Origin: Saccharospirillum sp965652395
GTDB lineage: Bacteria > Pseudomonadota > Gammaproteobacteria > Pseudomonadales > Natronospirillaceae
Direction of reading: 5' to 3'
DNA length: 64,000 nt
Assembly: GCA_965652395.1 (NCBI GenBank)
Contig: CBFGUW010000003.1
Location: forward strand, 104,569 to 168,568
In this document: positions 43,032 to 51,845 of the stretch, piece by piece
How positions within the stretch are numbered: position 1 is the first letter of the stretch
Layout: each line of letters opens with the position of its first letter
Program-made: the position numbers and the translations under genes
Notes under the pieces: model-generated
Told to the model about the DNA's origin: nothing
The model's input: the letters and a program-made list of their open reading frames with translations, nothing else
Databases searched by the model: none

Positions 43032-43105
43032 GGTCATTCCCAGTAATGGCCCATCGAGGCAGGCAGCCCCTATCGCCGTTCCCAGTAACGGATGGGCTGC
43101 CCGCC
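43032..43105 (+). promoter_or_regulatory. Structured leader upstream of rhlB
   Basis: Two hairpins have identical CCCAGT loops but different stems (43032-43051, GGTCATT/AATGGCC; 43076-43091, CCGTT/AACGG). The second sits inside a 12-bp stem GGCAGGCAGCCC/GGGCTGCCCGCC (one mismatch; 43058-43069 with 43094-43105). GATGGG (43091-43096) could also pair with CCCATC (43050-43055), giving an alternative fold. It ends 70 bases before the rhlB start, so a cis-regulatory RNA is possible. Function is inference. Confidence 0.45.
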
Positions 43106-43175
43106 AAACAATAAACCGCGTCGTACGGCCGTTGAATCGCCAATCGACCCAACCCTTTGGTAAGTGTGAATCTCT

Positions 43176-44729
43176 GTGACAAATCAATCATCCAGAAAAC
43201 CCCGTAAACCCCGTTGGCACATCTCCCAGTTCAAAGTTCCTGAAGCACCCGGCAAAGTCCGCTTCCACGATCTCTTCCTGCCCATCGCCCTGATGCGCGC
43301 CATACACGAACTCAACTACGAATACTGCAGCCCCATCCAGGCCATGACATTGCCCTACACCCTGGCCGGGCACGACTGCATCGGCAAGGCGCAAACCGGC
43401 ACCGGCAAAACCGCCGCCTTCCTGCTCACCGTCATCACCGACCTGATGGAGCATCGCCTGCCCGAACAGTTCGCTGGCGAACCACGCGCGCTCATCCTCG
43501 CGCCCACCCGTGAACTCGCCCTGCAGATCGCCGAAGACGCCAAGAACCTGACCAAACACAGCCGCCTCAAAGTGGCCACCCTGGTCGGCGGTATGGATAT
43601 GGACAAGCAGCGCAAGCAGCTCGAAGAAGCCCGGCTCGACATTTTGGTCGCCACACCCGGCCGGCTGATCGACTTCATGAACCGTAAAATGGTCTTCCTC
43701 GACCAGGTGGAAACACTGGTGATCGACGAAGCCGACCGCATGCTCGACATGGGCTTCATCCCGGACATCAAAACCATCGTCCGCGCCACGCCCAAAACCG
43801 AAGAACGCCAAACCCTGCTGTTCTCCGCCACCTTCTCCTACGACATTCTCAACCTCGCCGAGCGCTGGACGCGTGACGCCGTAAAAGTGGAAGTGGAGCC
43901 CAAGGTGAAAACCGCCGAAGACGTCGAACAGCACGTTTTCCTGGTGTCCACCGAAGAAAAATACGGCCTGCTGCGCCACGTGCTCAAGCAACCCGGCGCG
44001 GATCGCGTCATGGTATTCGCCAACCGCCGCGACATCGTGCGCGACCTGAGCGAACGCCTGCGCAAAGACGGCATCCAGTGCCAGGTATTGAGTGGCGAAG
44101 TGCCCCAGGCCAAGCGCATTAAAACGCTCGACAACTTCAAAGAAGGCAAGGTACCCGTGCTGGTCGCCACCGACGTCGCCGGTCGCGGCATTCATGTCGA
44201 AGGCGTCTCCCACGTGGTGAACTACACTCTGCCGGAAGACGCGGAAGACTACGTTCACCGCATTGGCCGTACCGGCCGTGCCGGTGCCAAGGGCGTTTCC
44301 ATCAGCTTCGCCTGCGAAGACGACTCCTTCCAGATTCCGGCGATTGAAGACTACATCAAACGCAAGATCGAACTGGAACAACCCCCCGCCGACTGGTTGG
44401 CGGAAGGCGGAGAAGAAACCCCCGTTTCCACTTCGGCACCGGCCGTAGAAGAGCCAGCCGCCGAACAGGTCGAGGCCAAAACCGAAGCCGAAGAACCGGC
44501 TGAAAAAGCCAGTGCAGCGCCCGAAGTCACTGAAGCACCCAAAGAGTCGGAACCTTCGGAAGAAACTCCCAAAGCGGAAGCCGCCCCCGAGCAAGCGTCT
44601 GCCAGCCCTGAAAGCCAGGCCGGTGCAAACGATCACAGCGACACCGTAGAACAGAAAAACAACGCCGAAGCCGACCAACAGGAAGACGACAACAAAGAGT
44701 CCACCAAACACAAGGAAGGCTCTGCGTAA
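43176..44729 (+). CDS. rhlB: RhlB-type DEAD-box RNA helicase with acidic tail
   Basis: 517 residues, GTG start. Helicase motifs in order: Q-motif region YCSPIQAMTLP (about 50), AQTGTGKT (about 72), PTRELA, DEAD in VIDEADRML (about 187), SAT, ARGRGI-type ATDVAGRGIHVEGV (about 330) and HRIGRTGRAG. The last ~120 residues are a low-complexity Ala/Glu/Pro/Ser tail. RhlB acts in mRNA decay with RNase E; RhlB orthologues of this group vary in tail length, so another DEAD-box helicase is possible. pdxB starts 3 bases after the stop. Confidence 0.85.
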   Translation: MTNQSSRKPRKPRWHISQFKVPEAPGKVRFHDLFLPIALMRAIHELNYEYCSPIQAMTLPYTLAGHDCIGKAQTGTGKTAAFLLTVITDLMEHRLPEQFAGEPRALILAPTRELALQIAEDAKNLTKHSRLKVATLVGGMDMDKQRKQLEEARLDILVATPGRLIDFMNRKMVFLDQVETLVIDEADRMLDMGFIPDIKTIVRATPKTEERQTLLFSATFSYDILNLAERWTRDAVKVEVEPKVKTAEDVEQHVFLVSTEEKYGLLRHVLKQPGADRVMVFANRRDIVRDLSERLRKDGIQCQVLSGEVPQAKRIKTLDNFKEGKVPVLVATDVAGRGIHVEGVSHVVNYTLPEDAEDYVHRIGRTGRAGAKGVSISFACEDDSFQIPAIEDYIKRKIELEQPPADWLAEGGEETPVSTSAPAVEEPAAEQVEAKTEAEEPAEKASAAPEVTEAPKESEPSEETPKAEAAPEQASASPESQAGANDHSDTVEQKNNAEADQQEDDNKESTKHKEGSA

Positions 44730-44732
44730 CGG

Positions 44733-45890
44733 ATGACTGTCGTACCTGGAGTACCCGGCGCACTGCGTATCGTCGCCGATGAAAACATGCCACACGTCGA
44801 GCCCTGGTTTTCAGGGCTTGCCGCCAGTCTCACCCGCAAGGCGGGCCGAACCCTCACCCGTGACGATCTGCTCGAAGCCGATGTACTGCTCGTGCGCTCC
44901 GTCACCAAGGTGAATGCCGACCTGCTGACCGGCACCCCGGTCAAATTTGTCGGCAGCGCCACCATCGGCACCGACCACATCGACCAAGCCTGGCTGGCCG
45001 AACAAGGCATCGCATTCCACCATGCACCGGGCTGCAACGCTCAATCAGTCGTCGATTGGGTGCTCTCCGTATTCTCCCGGCTGCATCTCGACTTCGAATT
45101 GCCATGGTGGCAACAGACCATCGGCGTGATCGGCGCAGGCAATGTCGGCGGCAAGCTCGTACAACGCCTGAATATCCTCGGCGTCCGCACCCTGGTATGC
45201 GACCCACCCAGAGCCGAACGCGAAGGGTGGGGCGGCTTTGTTGACCTAAACACCCTGTTGCAGGCCAGCGACATCATTTGCATGCACGCCCCCCTCACCA
45301 GAGAAGGCGAACATGCCACCCAAGACATGATCGGCGCCGACCAACTGGCCCTGATGAAACCCAACGCCTGGCTCATCAACGCCGGTCGCGGCCCCGTCAT
45401 CCAGGAAGCCCCGCTGCAGCACGCATTGGACGCCCAACAGATTAAAGCCGTACTCGACGTATGGCCGGACGAACCCAGAGTAAGCGAACGCTTACTCAAC
45501 GCCGTATACCAAGCCAGCCCCCACGTGGCTGGCTACAGCCAGGAAGGCAAATGGACCGGCACCCGAATGCTCGCCGAAGCCTTACACCAATGGGCCAGCC
45601 AACCCCTCCCCAAAGGCCCGGACCTCCCTCAGGGCCCCACACTCAACGCCGCTTTCTTTAACCAGGACACACCCGAACAACTCGGCAGTGAACTGATACA
45701 AGCCCTGCACGACCCAGCGCGCGATACCGTCGCGATGGAACAATCCCTTCAGGGGGATCATATTCCGGCATCGGCTTTTGATGCGTTGCGGAAGGAATAC
45801 CCCAAGCGCCGGGAAATTGCGGCTGCTGAGTTAAGTAACGTGCCTGATGAGGCTGTGGATTGGTTGGTTAAGCTTGGGTTTTATCTGTAG
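44733..45890 (+). CDS. pdxB: Erythronate-4-phosphate dehydrogenase
   Basis: 385 residues. LRIVADENMPHVEPWFSG near the N-terminus is the PdxB opening. NAD site GVIGAGNVGGKLVQRL (about 130), the Arg/Glu/His region NAGRGPVIQEAPL and SPHVAGYSQEGKWTGT, and a C-terminal dimerisation domain follow. It is the second step of deoxyxylulose-5-phosphate-dependent pyridoxal phosphate synthesis. It sits tightly behind rhlB. Confidence 0.96.
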   Translation: MTVVPGVPGALRIVADENMPHVEPWFSGLAASLTRKAGRTLTRDDLLEADVLLVRSVTKVNADLLTGTPVKFVGSATIGTDHIDQAWLAEQGIAFHHAPGCNAQSVVDWVLSVFSRLHLDFELPWWQQTIGVIGAGNVGGKLVQRLNILGVRTLVCDPPRAEREGWGGFVDLNTLLQASDIICMHAPLTREGEHATQDMIGADQLALMKPNAWLINAGRGPVIQEAPLQHALDAQQIKAVLDVWPDEPRVSERLLNAVYQASPHVAGYSQEGKWTGTRMLAEALHQWASQPLPKGPDLPQGPTLNAAFFNQDTPEQLGSELIQALHDPARDTVAMEQSLQGDHIPASAFDALRKEYPKRREIAAAELSNVPDEAVDWLVKLGFYL

Positions 45891-46013
45891 GGCGGAAACG
45901 CTCTACCATTTTCCAGGGGGTATGGCGATGCATAGTTGTGACATTGTCTTATTCTCCGAAAACGAACATACTGGCTCCGTTTGGTTATAAAGGCGGTGTT
46001 AACCGTCCTGAAA

Positions 46014-46436
46014 ATGAGAGAATTTAGAGCTCCTAGATATGATGCGTTAAAACAAGGACGTACTCATGGTTTTGGTATTCTGCTAGACGCTGTGTTGAAT
46101 GAACCGCATAAGCTTAGAGATATTATCGAAGATAACCCTGGGATGGTTTACGAAACCTGTTGGGTTGGGGAAAATGTTCTTCACTGGCTTGCGATTGAAA
46201 ATTAGTATGAAGAAATCAGATTGCTTAGATCGTTCGGCTCTCCAATACCTCGTTTCGCGCTGATACATGCAGTAGAAATGAGAAATTTAGAGACAGTTAT
46301 AACCTTGCTCGAACTCGGAGCTGAAGTGATTCCCGAAGAAATTGATCGAGCTATTAAATGTAGCAGCTTCGACAAGACCAAACGAAAAGTTGCGATTTTG
46401 AAAAGTTACTTTAGGCAGTTTGGGTATGAGGTTTAA
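46014..46436 (+). pseudogene. Ankyrin-repeat protein gene interrupted by an amber codon
   Basis: One open frame from ATG 46014 reads through ENVLHWLAIEN, then TAG at 46203-46205, then continues in the same frame YEEIRLLRSFG...FALIHAVEMRNLETVITLLELGAEV to a stop at 46436. Ankyrin-like units lie on both sides of the TAG and the frame is unbroken, so a single CAG-to-TAG change is the simplest explanation. Base composition is clearly more AT-rich than neighbours, suggesting transfer. A start upstream at GTG 45996 is possible. Readthrough or internal re-start (46221 TTG) cannot be excluded. Confidence 0.7.
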
Positions 46437-46649
46437 TCGGCATAAGTTTAATTTCCGGTGCAATGTTCCGGGCTTCATTAACTGGGGCTCTTTTTTACCT
46501 GCAACTGAAAAACCGTTCCGCTGATCCTACCTATACAAAGCTAACCACCTACTTTCTAACGATATTCATCCAGCCCGCTGGACTGCATAGCAAAGGCGCT
46601 TTAGGGTAACGGCACTTAATAATAAACCGTTGCTCACACAGAGGACACC

Positions 46650-47543
46650 ATGCCGCTGCTTTACTATCTGGCCCCCTTGGGCACAGTATTAATCTGGTCC
46701 GGCAATATGACCATCAATCAACTGACGGTCGGAACCATCGCGCCCAGCAGTATTGCGTTTCTGCGCTGGTTGCTGGCCTTGGTGGTGCTGACGCCCTTTG
46801 TATTGCCTCAAGCCTGGCAATACCGGGCAACTCTGCGGCGGGAATGGTTCAAGCTGGCGGTGCTCGGGTTATTGGGCATGGCTTTGTGGCAGGGGCTGGC
46901 TTATATGGCGGCCAGCACGACGTCGGCTACCAATATGGGCATTCTGGCGGCTATGGTACCACTGTTAACGGTGCTACTCAGTGCTTTGGTTCTGCGTGAG
47001 CCGCCTACGCAAGGTGGCATCTTCGGTGGGGTATTGGCGTTGGTTGGCGTCGCAGTTCTGCTGGGTCGGGGCCACCCTTTGGCGTTGTTGGAGCTGGAGG
47101 TTTCGCCGGGGGATGCACTCATGGTGGTTGCCGCTATCTGTTACGCCCTGTATGGCGTCATGCTCAAGCGCTGGCCTTTTGATTTACCACCTTGGGTGTT
47201 GCTCTATGGCCAGGTGTGTTTCGCGGTCTTATTGTTGTTGCCGGGCTATCTGTTAGGGCCCAGAACCCCGGTCGATAGCCATAATGTCTGGTTGATTCTT
47301 TACGCGGGCATCCCGGCTTCCATCGTCACCACTTTCCTCTGGATGCGCGCCATCCGCCAGATCGGTGCCAGCCAGGCCAGTATCTTCATTAATCTAATGC
47401 CTCTTTTCAGTGCCTTGATCGCCATGGGATTCTTGGGTGAACAGGTGGCAGTATATCACTTCGGCGGTGGGGTACTGGTGTTGGCGGGTGTTATTATGGC
47501 TCAGACGCTCACGCGGCCGTTTCGGGTGGCAATGGAGCGGTAA
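46650..47543 (+). CDS. EamA-family DMT transporter (RhaT/YdcZ type)
   Basis: 297 residues with about ten membrane helices in two EamA halves (about 5-140 and 150-290), e.g. SIAFLRWLLALVVLTPFV and IRQIGASQASIFINLMPLFSALIAMGFLGEQ. DMT carriers of this type export or import small metabolites; the substrate is unknown. AGAGGA precedes the ATG. It ends at a good terminator facing the carbonic anhydrase gene. Confidence 0.9.
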   Translation: MPLLYYLAPLGTVLIWSGNMTINQLTVGTIAPSSIAFLRWLLALVVLTPFVLPQAWQYRATLRREWFKLAVLGLLGMALWQGLAYMAASTTSATNMGILAAMVPLLTVLLSALVLREPPTQGGIFGGVLALVGVAVLLGRGHPLALLELEVSPGDALMVVAAICYALYGVMLKRWPFDLPPWVLLYGQVCFAVLLLLPGYLLGPRTPVDSHNVWLILYAGIPASIVTTFLWMRAIRQIGASQASIFINLMPLFSALIAMGFLGEQVAVYHFGGGVLVLAGVIMAQTLTRPFRVAMER

Positions 47544-47551
47544 CAAAACAG

Positions 47552-47585
47552 GCCACCGTTACTCAAAAAGTTCCGGTGGCTTTTT
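47552..47585. terminator. Intrinsic terminator between EamA and carbonic anhydrase genes
   Basis: GCCACCG and CGGTGGC pair around a 15-base loop, followed by TTTTT. It ends the EamA transcript; on the other strand the preceding A-run is weaker. Confidence 0.7.
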
Positions 47586-47605
47586 ATCTTATTTACTCAC
47601 TCAAC

Positions 47606-48334
47606 TTATTCCAAAACAGTACGCGCATTAACCGCCTGAACCGGGCGGTTATTGTGGTGGCCCAGCTGATGCAGAAATTGATCAATCTGCTGCTTGGACG
47701 CCGATACATTGTGCTTCATCACGATCCAACGCACGCCTTCGGAGCAGGGTGGTGTGGTGAGTGACCCGTTGAAACGATAGTAGTCGCGGTCGGTTGGTAA
47801 AATTTCCAGTGGCGAAATATTGGCCTCGAGTGCCAGGGTCTCGCCTTCCTCCGGCATTTGTTGCCAGGCTTTCGCGAGGGCCTGGTTGGCTTCCCCTTCT
47901 GTGATCAGTACCGCGACTACGGCCAGGTTGCCGTTTTTGTCAGCGTGGACCAAGTGGGCTTCCATCGGGAAGGATTTTCCGTGGAGCTGATTTTCACTGG
48001 GTAGGTGAAAGTGGAATTGCTTCAATTCGAATTCAATGCCATCAACGAGTATGCTGCTTCCGGGTTGGATATTTAGCTGAACGGTGTGACCATTGTTTAG
48101 AATCTCGGAACCGCTGGATTCATAATTGAATACTACCGGTTCCAGCTCGGCCTCGACGAGGTCCTTGATGTTGATGGGTGACTGATTGCTCCCGGCACAG
48201 GCGCTGTATTCCGGGCTCAGTTTGACCCAATTCTCCGGACCTGTGTCACCGGAATACCCCCATTCGACCTCGCCACTGGCGAAGGCGCCGCTGGTGCAAA
48301 GGGCCAAGCTCATGGCAATCAACGTCTTTTTCAT
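47606..48334 (-). CDS. Alpha-type carbonic anhydrase, periplasmic
   Basis: 242 residues with signal peptide ending AFAS (about 20). The alpha-CA core has SNQSPINIKD (about 48), zinc ligands His108 and His110 in KQFHFHLPSEN and His127 in MEAHLVHAD, and the C-terminal SLTTPPCSEGVRWIVM. Cys46 and the Cys in PPCSEG probably form the usual disulfide. It hydrates CO2 in the periplasm. The sensor kinase gene ends 63 bases upstream on the same strand. Confidence 0.95.
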   Translation of the reverse strand: MKKTLIAMSLALCTSGAFASGEVEWGYSGDTGPENWVKLSPEYSACAGSNQSPINIKDLVEAELEPVVFNYESSGSEILNNGHTVQLNIQPGSSILVDGIEFELKQFHFHLPSENQLHGKSFPMEAHLVHADKNGNLAVVAVLITEGEANQALAKAWQQMPEEGETLALEANISPLEILPTDRDYYRFNGSLTTPPCSEGVRWIVMKHNVSASKQQIDQFLHQLGHHNNRPVQAVNARTVLE

Positions 48335-48396
48335 GCGTTACCTCTATTGTCAGTCGAAGAAGTGGAGACAATAGAGGAGTGGGTGTTAAGAGCGCG

Positions 48397-49656
48397 TTAA
48401 GAAAGTTCAATAGGCTGTTCCTGAGGGAAAGTCAGCACAAATCGGGTACCGCCGGCTTGAGGTGTTTCCAGGCGAATGCCCCAGCCGAGGTGGTCGACCA
48501 CTCGTTTCACGATCGATAACCCCAAACCCATGCCTTCATGTTCGGGTGGGTTGTTGTCGTGAATAAAGCGTTCGAACAGACGCTCCCTTACATGGGGCGG
48601 CAGTCCGGCACCGCTGTCTTCAATGACAATGTGATGGCTGGCTAGTTGTATGAGAACGGTACCTTCCTCGGTGTGGCGGCAGGCGTTGCGCAGTAAATTA
48701 CCAATCACGATACCGACGAGCTCAGGGCGCGCCCGTACTTCGACCCGCTCTGTCCATTCGAAGCTGTACGCTACGGGTTTGTGCTTCAGTAGAGGGCGGC
48801 AGCGATTCAGTTCCGATTCGATGAGTTCGTTCAGGTCTGTCTGTGGCGCGCCGAGTTTCTCGGGGACTCGCGCTAGCAGCAGTAGGGCACCGAGGCGCTG
48901 TGACGTCTCAGCGGCGACGCGTCGGATACGTTCCGCCGTGGCGTGTTGGGCGGGTTGGTCCGATAGTTGAGTCGTTAATATTTCAGCAGCACCGAGCATT
49001 ATCGTGAGTGGTGTTCGCAACTCATGGCTAACGTCTCCGGTGAAGAGTCGCTCGCGTTCCAGAAAGTCGTGTAGCTCCTGGGTTCGGTCCGTAAAAGCGC
49101 GGGCTAATACACCAATTTCGTCATCCGCACGCAGCGAGGGGAGTTCAGTGGGTGTCGCATTGCGTTTAACGGCATCCGCCAGTGCCGTAACCGGTGAAAT
49201 GACTCGACGGGCGCTGAATACTCCAATCGCGGCGGCCAGCAATACACTGACAATAAAACCGGCGCCCAGAGACAACAGGAATACTTTCTCTGTGTGTTTG
49301 AATTCCTCCACCTCCTGCAATACGGCGTAACGGCGGTCGGCGTGATCGCGCAATACCACGTGGACGTGCCGTCCCTGGAGTATCAGTGCATGGAACCCGG
49401 GGGGAAGTTGTTGGAGCTCCGCAGGGATATCGTTGTCGACTAAAACGCGTATTTCAGGGGGCGAGTTGGGGCTTTCGTTGTTTGCATGGATCTCGATCAA
49501 CCGGGATGCGGTATTGGCGAGGCGTCTGTCGATCACCTGGTATTCAATCACTTCCACCGCGAGGTAGAAAACCAAGATAAAGGCGCTGGAGACAATGATC
49601 GTCAGCAGTACATAGCTGAGTGCGATGCGTTTTGTGAGTGAAAGTCTAGGCTTCAT
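48397..49656 (-). CDS. Two-component sensor histidine kinase
   Basis: 419 residues. Two membrane helices (about 14-36 and 126-150) flank a short periplasmic sensor region of about 85 residues. HAMP-like (about 150-205), HisKA with FTGDVSHELRTPLTI (about 208) and HATPase_c with NLLRNACRHTEEG, DSGAGLP and GMGLGLSIV follow. It phosphorylates the response regulator encoded just upstream (11-base overlap). The ligand is unknown. Confidence 0.94.
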   Translation of the reverse strand: MKPRLSLTKRIALSYVLLTIIVSSAFILVFYLAVEVIEYQVIDRRLANTASRLIEIHANNESPNSPPEIRVLVDNDIPAELQQLPPGFHALILQGRHVHVVLRDHADRRYAVLQEVEEFKHTEKVFLLSLGAGFIVSVLLAAAIGVFSARRVISPVTALADAVKRNATPTELPSLRADDEIGVLARAFTDRTQELHDFLERERLFTGDVSHELRTPLTIMLGAAEILTTQLSDQPAQHATAERIRRVAAETSQRLGALLLLARVPEKLGAPQTDLNELIESELNRCRPLLKHKPVAYSFEWTERVEVRARPELVGIVIGNLLRNACRHTEEGTVLIQLASHHIVIEDSGAGLPPHVRERLFERFIHDNNPPEHEGMGLGLSIVKRVVDHLGWGIRLETPQAGGTRFVLTFPQEQPIELS

Positions 49657-50359
49657 TGGTATCGACCAGTCGGAAGCCTGTTCCCGGAAGGGTCAGCAAC
49701 ATAGGGTGGGGAAAGGGTTTGTCGAGCGTCTGGCGCAGGGTGTGGATGTGGGTGCGCAAGGCATCGCTGTCGGGTGGGTTATCGCCCCAGACTTCCCGCT
49801 CAAGCATTTCCCGGGTCATCAAACCGGGCGCTGTCCGCATTAATGCTGCCAGAATTTTATATCCCGTTGGCGTCAGGTTGAGTGGCTGACTAGCGCGGGT
49901 GACGTGGTTGGTGGCTGTGTTTAGTTCGAGTTCGCCAAAGGTGAGTGTGGTGTTCACATGTTCGTTTCTCGAGCGACGTATCAACGCCCTGAGACGGGCA
50001 TCCAGTTCGGGAAGAGAGTAGGGCTTGACCAGGTAATCGTCGGCGCCGACTTCGAAGCCGGTAAGTTTGTCGTGCTCGGTATCCCTGGCGGTCAGCATGA
50101 GAATGGGTGTGGCCAGACGGTAGTCGTGCCGGAGGCTTCGACAGACTTCGACACCATCGAGGCCCGGCAATGATAGATCGAGAATAATGGCATCGTGTGT
50201 GGAGCCGGTTGCGAGGGCGAGGCCGGTGTTACCGTTGCGGGCGATGTCCAGCGTATAACCCAGTGGCTCCAGATAGCTGTAAAGGTTTTCTATGATATCC
50301 GGGTTGTCTTCTATGATCAGGATATACAGTGGTGTCTCGTCTGTTTTTTTATAGGGCAT
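49646..50359 (-). CDS. OmpR-family response regulator
   Basis: 237 residues from MPYKKTDETPLYILIIEDN; an in-frame extension to 50473 is not supported. The receiver domain has acidic pocket IIEDN, phospho-acceptor Asp in AIILDLSLPGLDG (about 60) and Lys in LVKPYS (about 110). The OmpR winged helix has a wing in the TLPGTGFRLV ending. It pairs with the overlapping kinase. It is divergent from the serine hydrolase at 50488; the shared spacer holds the palindrome at 50406. Confidence 0.93.
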   Translation of the reverse strand: MPYKKTDETPLYILIIEDNPDIIENLYSYLEPLGYTLDIARNGNTGLALATGSTHDAIILDLSLPGLDGVEVCRSLRHDYRLATPILMLTARDTEHDKLTGFEVGADDYLVKPYSLPELDARLRALIRRSRNEHVNTTLTFGELELNTATNHVTRASQPLNLTPTGYKILAALMRTAPGLMTREMLEREVWGDNPPDSDALRTHIHTLRQTLDKPFPHPMLLTLPGTGFRLVDTNEA

Positions 50360-50405
50360 TGTATCTCTGTCAGAAAAGAGTTGGATGAATAATCGGGTTT
50401 GCCAC

Positions 50406-50423
50406 CCTCTGCATTTGCAGAGG
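50406..50423. promoter_or_regulatory. Palindrome in the response-regulator/serine-hydrolase spacer
   Basis: CCTCTGC-ATTT-GCAGAGG is a perfect 7+4+7 palindrome; GAGGTTACCTC (50420-50430) partly overlaps as a second symmetric site. Either could be an operator for the divergent genes. Confidence 0.4.
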
Positions 50424-50487
50424 TTACCTCGCTTCCCATGTCTGCCTAGCATAGTGGTGACCTCTAAAAACAATAAGGAATCACCGC

Positions 50488-51702
50488 ATGAAGACCACTA
50501 AACCTCTTGCACTTGCCGCCGCTGTCGCGTTGTCCTGTACGTTGACCATTGTACCACCGGCCCACGCCCAGGCTGTGGATTGGACCAGCCCGACTCTGGT
50601 CGACGCTCGGGCCAATATGTTTTTCCCGGGCCTGAATTATGTGACTTTCCAGCATTTCGATCAGCTGTTTTCTTCACGCACTGTAGCGGCGGGTGGTGCA
50701 GCCTGGACATTGCCTTACCGTTCTCAACCATTGGTCGGTCCCTTCGTATTTGAAGGGGAGGAGCATGGTTTGGAAGCCTTTCTGGAGCACACCCGCACCA
50801 ATGCTCTTTTGGTTATCAAAGACGGTGCCATTGTGCACGAGCAGTATCGAAACAGCATGACACCAGCCAGTCGTCATACGGTGTTTTCCATGTCCAAATC
50901 GATTATTGCCACACTGATGGGTATTGCTCTGGAAGAGGGAGCCATCCGCAGCCTGGATGACAAGGTAACGGATTATCTGCCGTCCATGGCCGGATCAGGA
51001 TACGATGATGTGACGCTGGAAAATGTGCTGCGCATGCGTTCCGGTGTTAACTGGGAAGAACGCTATGAATTCGGTAGCGATACCCAACTGACCGAGGTAC
51101 ACGATAACGCCTTGGTTGCCTATCGTTATCGTTGGTGCGATTACGCCGAACGCTCCGAACCAGGCCTGGCTCCGGGTGAGCAGTTCAATTATTCGACCTT
51201 GGATACCAGTATTCTGGGCTGCGTGTTAGCCAAGGCGACCGGCTCCACGGTCGCGGATTACATGGCCGATAAGCTTTGGCAACCCGCTGGAATGGAGTCT
51301 CCCGGGTATTGGATCATGGACGGCCCCGAACCCGTTGGGGATGAGTTCTATGGTGCAGGCTTCAATGCCACGCTGAGAGACTTGGGCCGATTCGGACTGT
51401 TGATGCTGAACAAGGGTGTGGCGAACGGCCGCCAAGTCGTACCTTCAGACTGGGTGCAGGCTTCTACCGTACCCGATGCCGGCTTTGAACCAACCGAACC
51501 TGGATCACCTTTCGGGTATCAATACCAATGGTGGACACTGACGGACAGCAATGCCTATGCGGCCATCGGGCTGTTCAACCAGTTCATTTATGTCGATCCG
51601 GACCGCCAGGTGGTTATCGTGAAACTGAGCTATCCGCAAAGTCCTCTCGGGTGGGAAACCCCGAATATCGAGTTTTTCAAACAGGTGGCCGCTCAGCTCT
51701 GA
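50488..51702 (+). CDS. Secreted beta-lactamase-fold serine hydrolase
   Basis: 404 residues with signal peptide ending AHAQ (about 28). SMSK (Ser134 and Lys137) is the SxxK motif; YST (about 232) matches the YxN/YxS position, and a class C-like fold continues to the C-terminus. The family includes esterases and DD-peptidases; hydrolysis of beta-lactams cannot be claimed. It is divergent from a two-component system that may regulate it. Two hairpins without strong T-runs follow. Confidence 0.9.
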   Translation: MKTTKPLALAAAVALSCTLTIVPPAHAQAVDWTSPTLVDARANMFFPGLNYVTFQHFDQLFSSRTVAAGGAAWTLPYRSQPLVGPFVFEGEEHGLEAFLEHTRTNALLVIKDGAIVHEQYRNSMTPASRHTVFSMSKSIIATLMGIALEEGAIRSLDDKVTDYLPSMAGSGYDDVTLENVLRMRSGVNWEERYEFGSDTQLTEVHDNALVAYRYRWCDYAERSEPGLAPGEQFNYSTLDTSILGCVLAKATGSTVADYMADKLWQPAGMESPGYWIMDGPEPVGDEFYGAGFNATLRDLGRFGLLMLNKGVANGRQVVPSDWVQASTVPDAGFEPTEPGSPFGYQYQWWTLTDSNAYAAIGLFNQFIYVDPDRQVVIVKLSYPQSPLGWETPNIEFFKQVAAQL

Positions 51703-51717
51703 ACGCAGTGTTCCAAT

Positions 51718-51746
51718 CCGGGCCTTTGACAGACCAAAGTGCCCGG
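51718..51746. terminator. Hairpin after the serine hydrolase gene
   Basis: CCGGGC and GCCCGG pair, then CTTTG and CAAAG continue the stem across one bulged base on each side. It has no U-tract, so factor-independent termination is only possible. Confidence 0.4.
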
Positions 51747-51764
51747 CGTTATAGGTGACTCCAT

Positions 51765-51791
51765 GGCCCGGGCGGTAAAGCCGCCCAGGCC
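51765..51791. terminator. Second hairpin before the luxR gene
   Basis: GGCC then GGGCGG pair with CCGCCC then GGCC across a bulged A, loop TAAAG. It is followed by AATAATAAC and precedes the luxR ATG by 54 bases; it could act as a terminator or leader structure. Confidence 0.4.
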
Positions 51792-51845
51792 AATAATAAC
51801 AGGCCGGTTTTCTGACACCGCGCCCCGCGTCGAGGAGCCACCGTT

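Noticed and set aside
43188..44795. 535-aa minus-strand ORF across rhlB
   Set aside because: Gly/Phe-rich low-complexity shadow of the Glu/Ala/Lys-rich rhlB; no start or ribosome site and no family.
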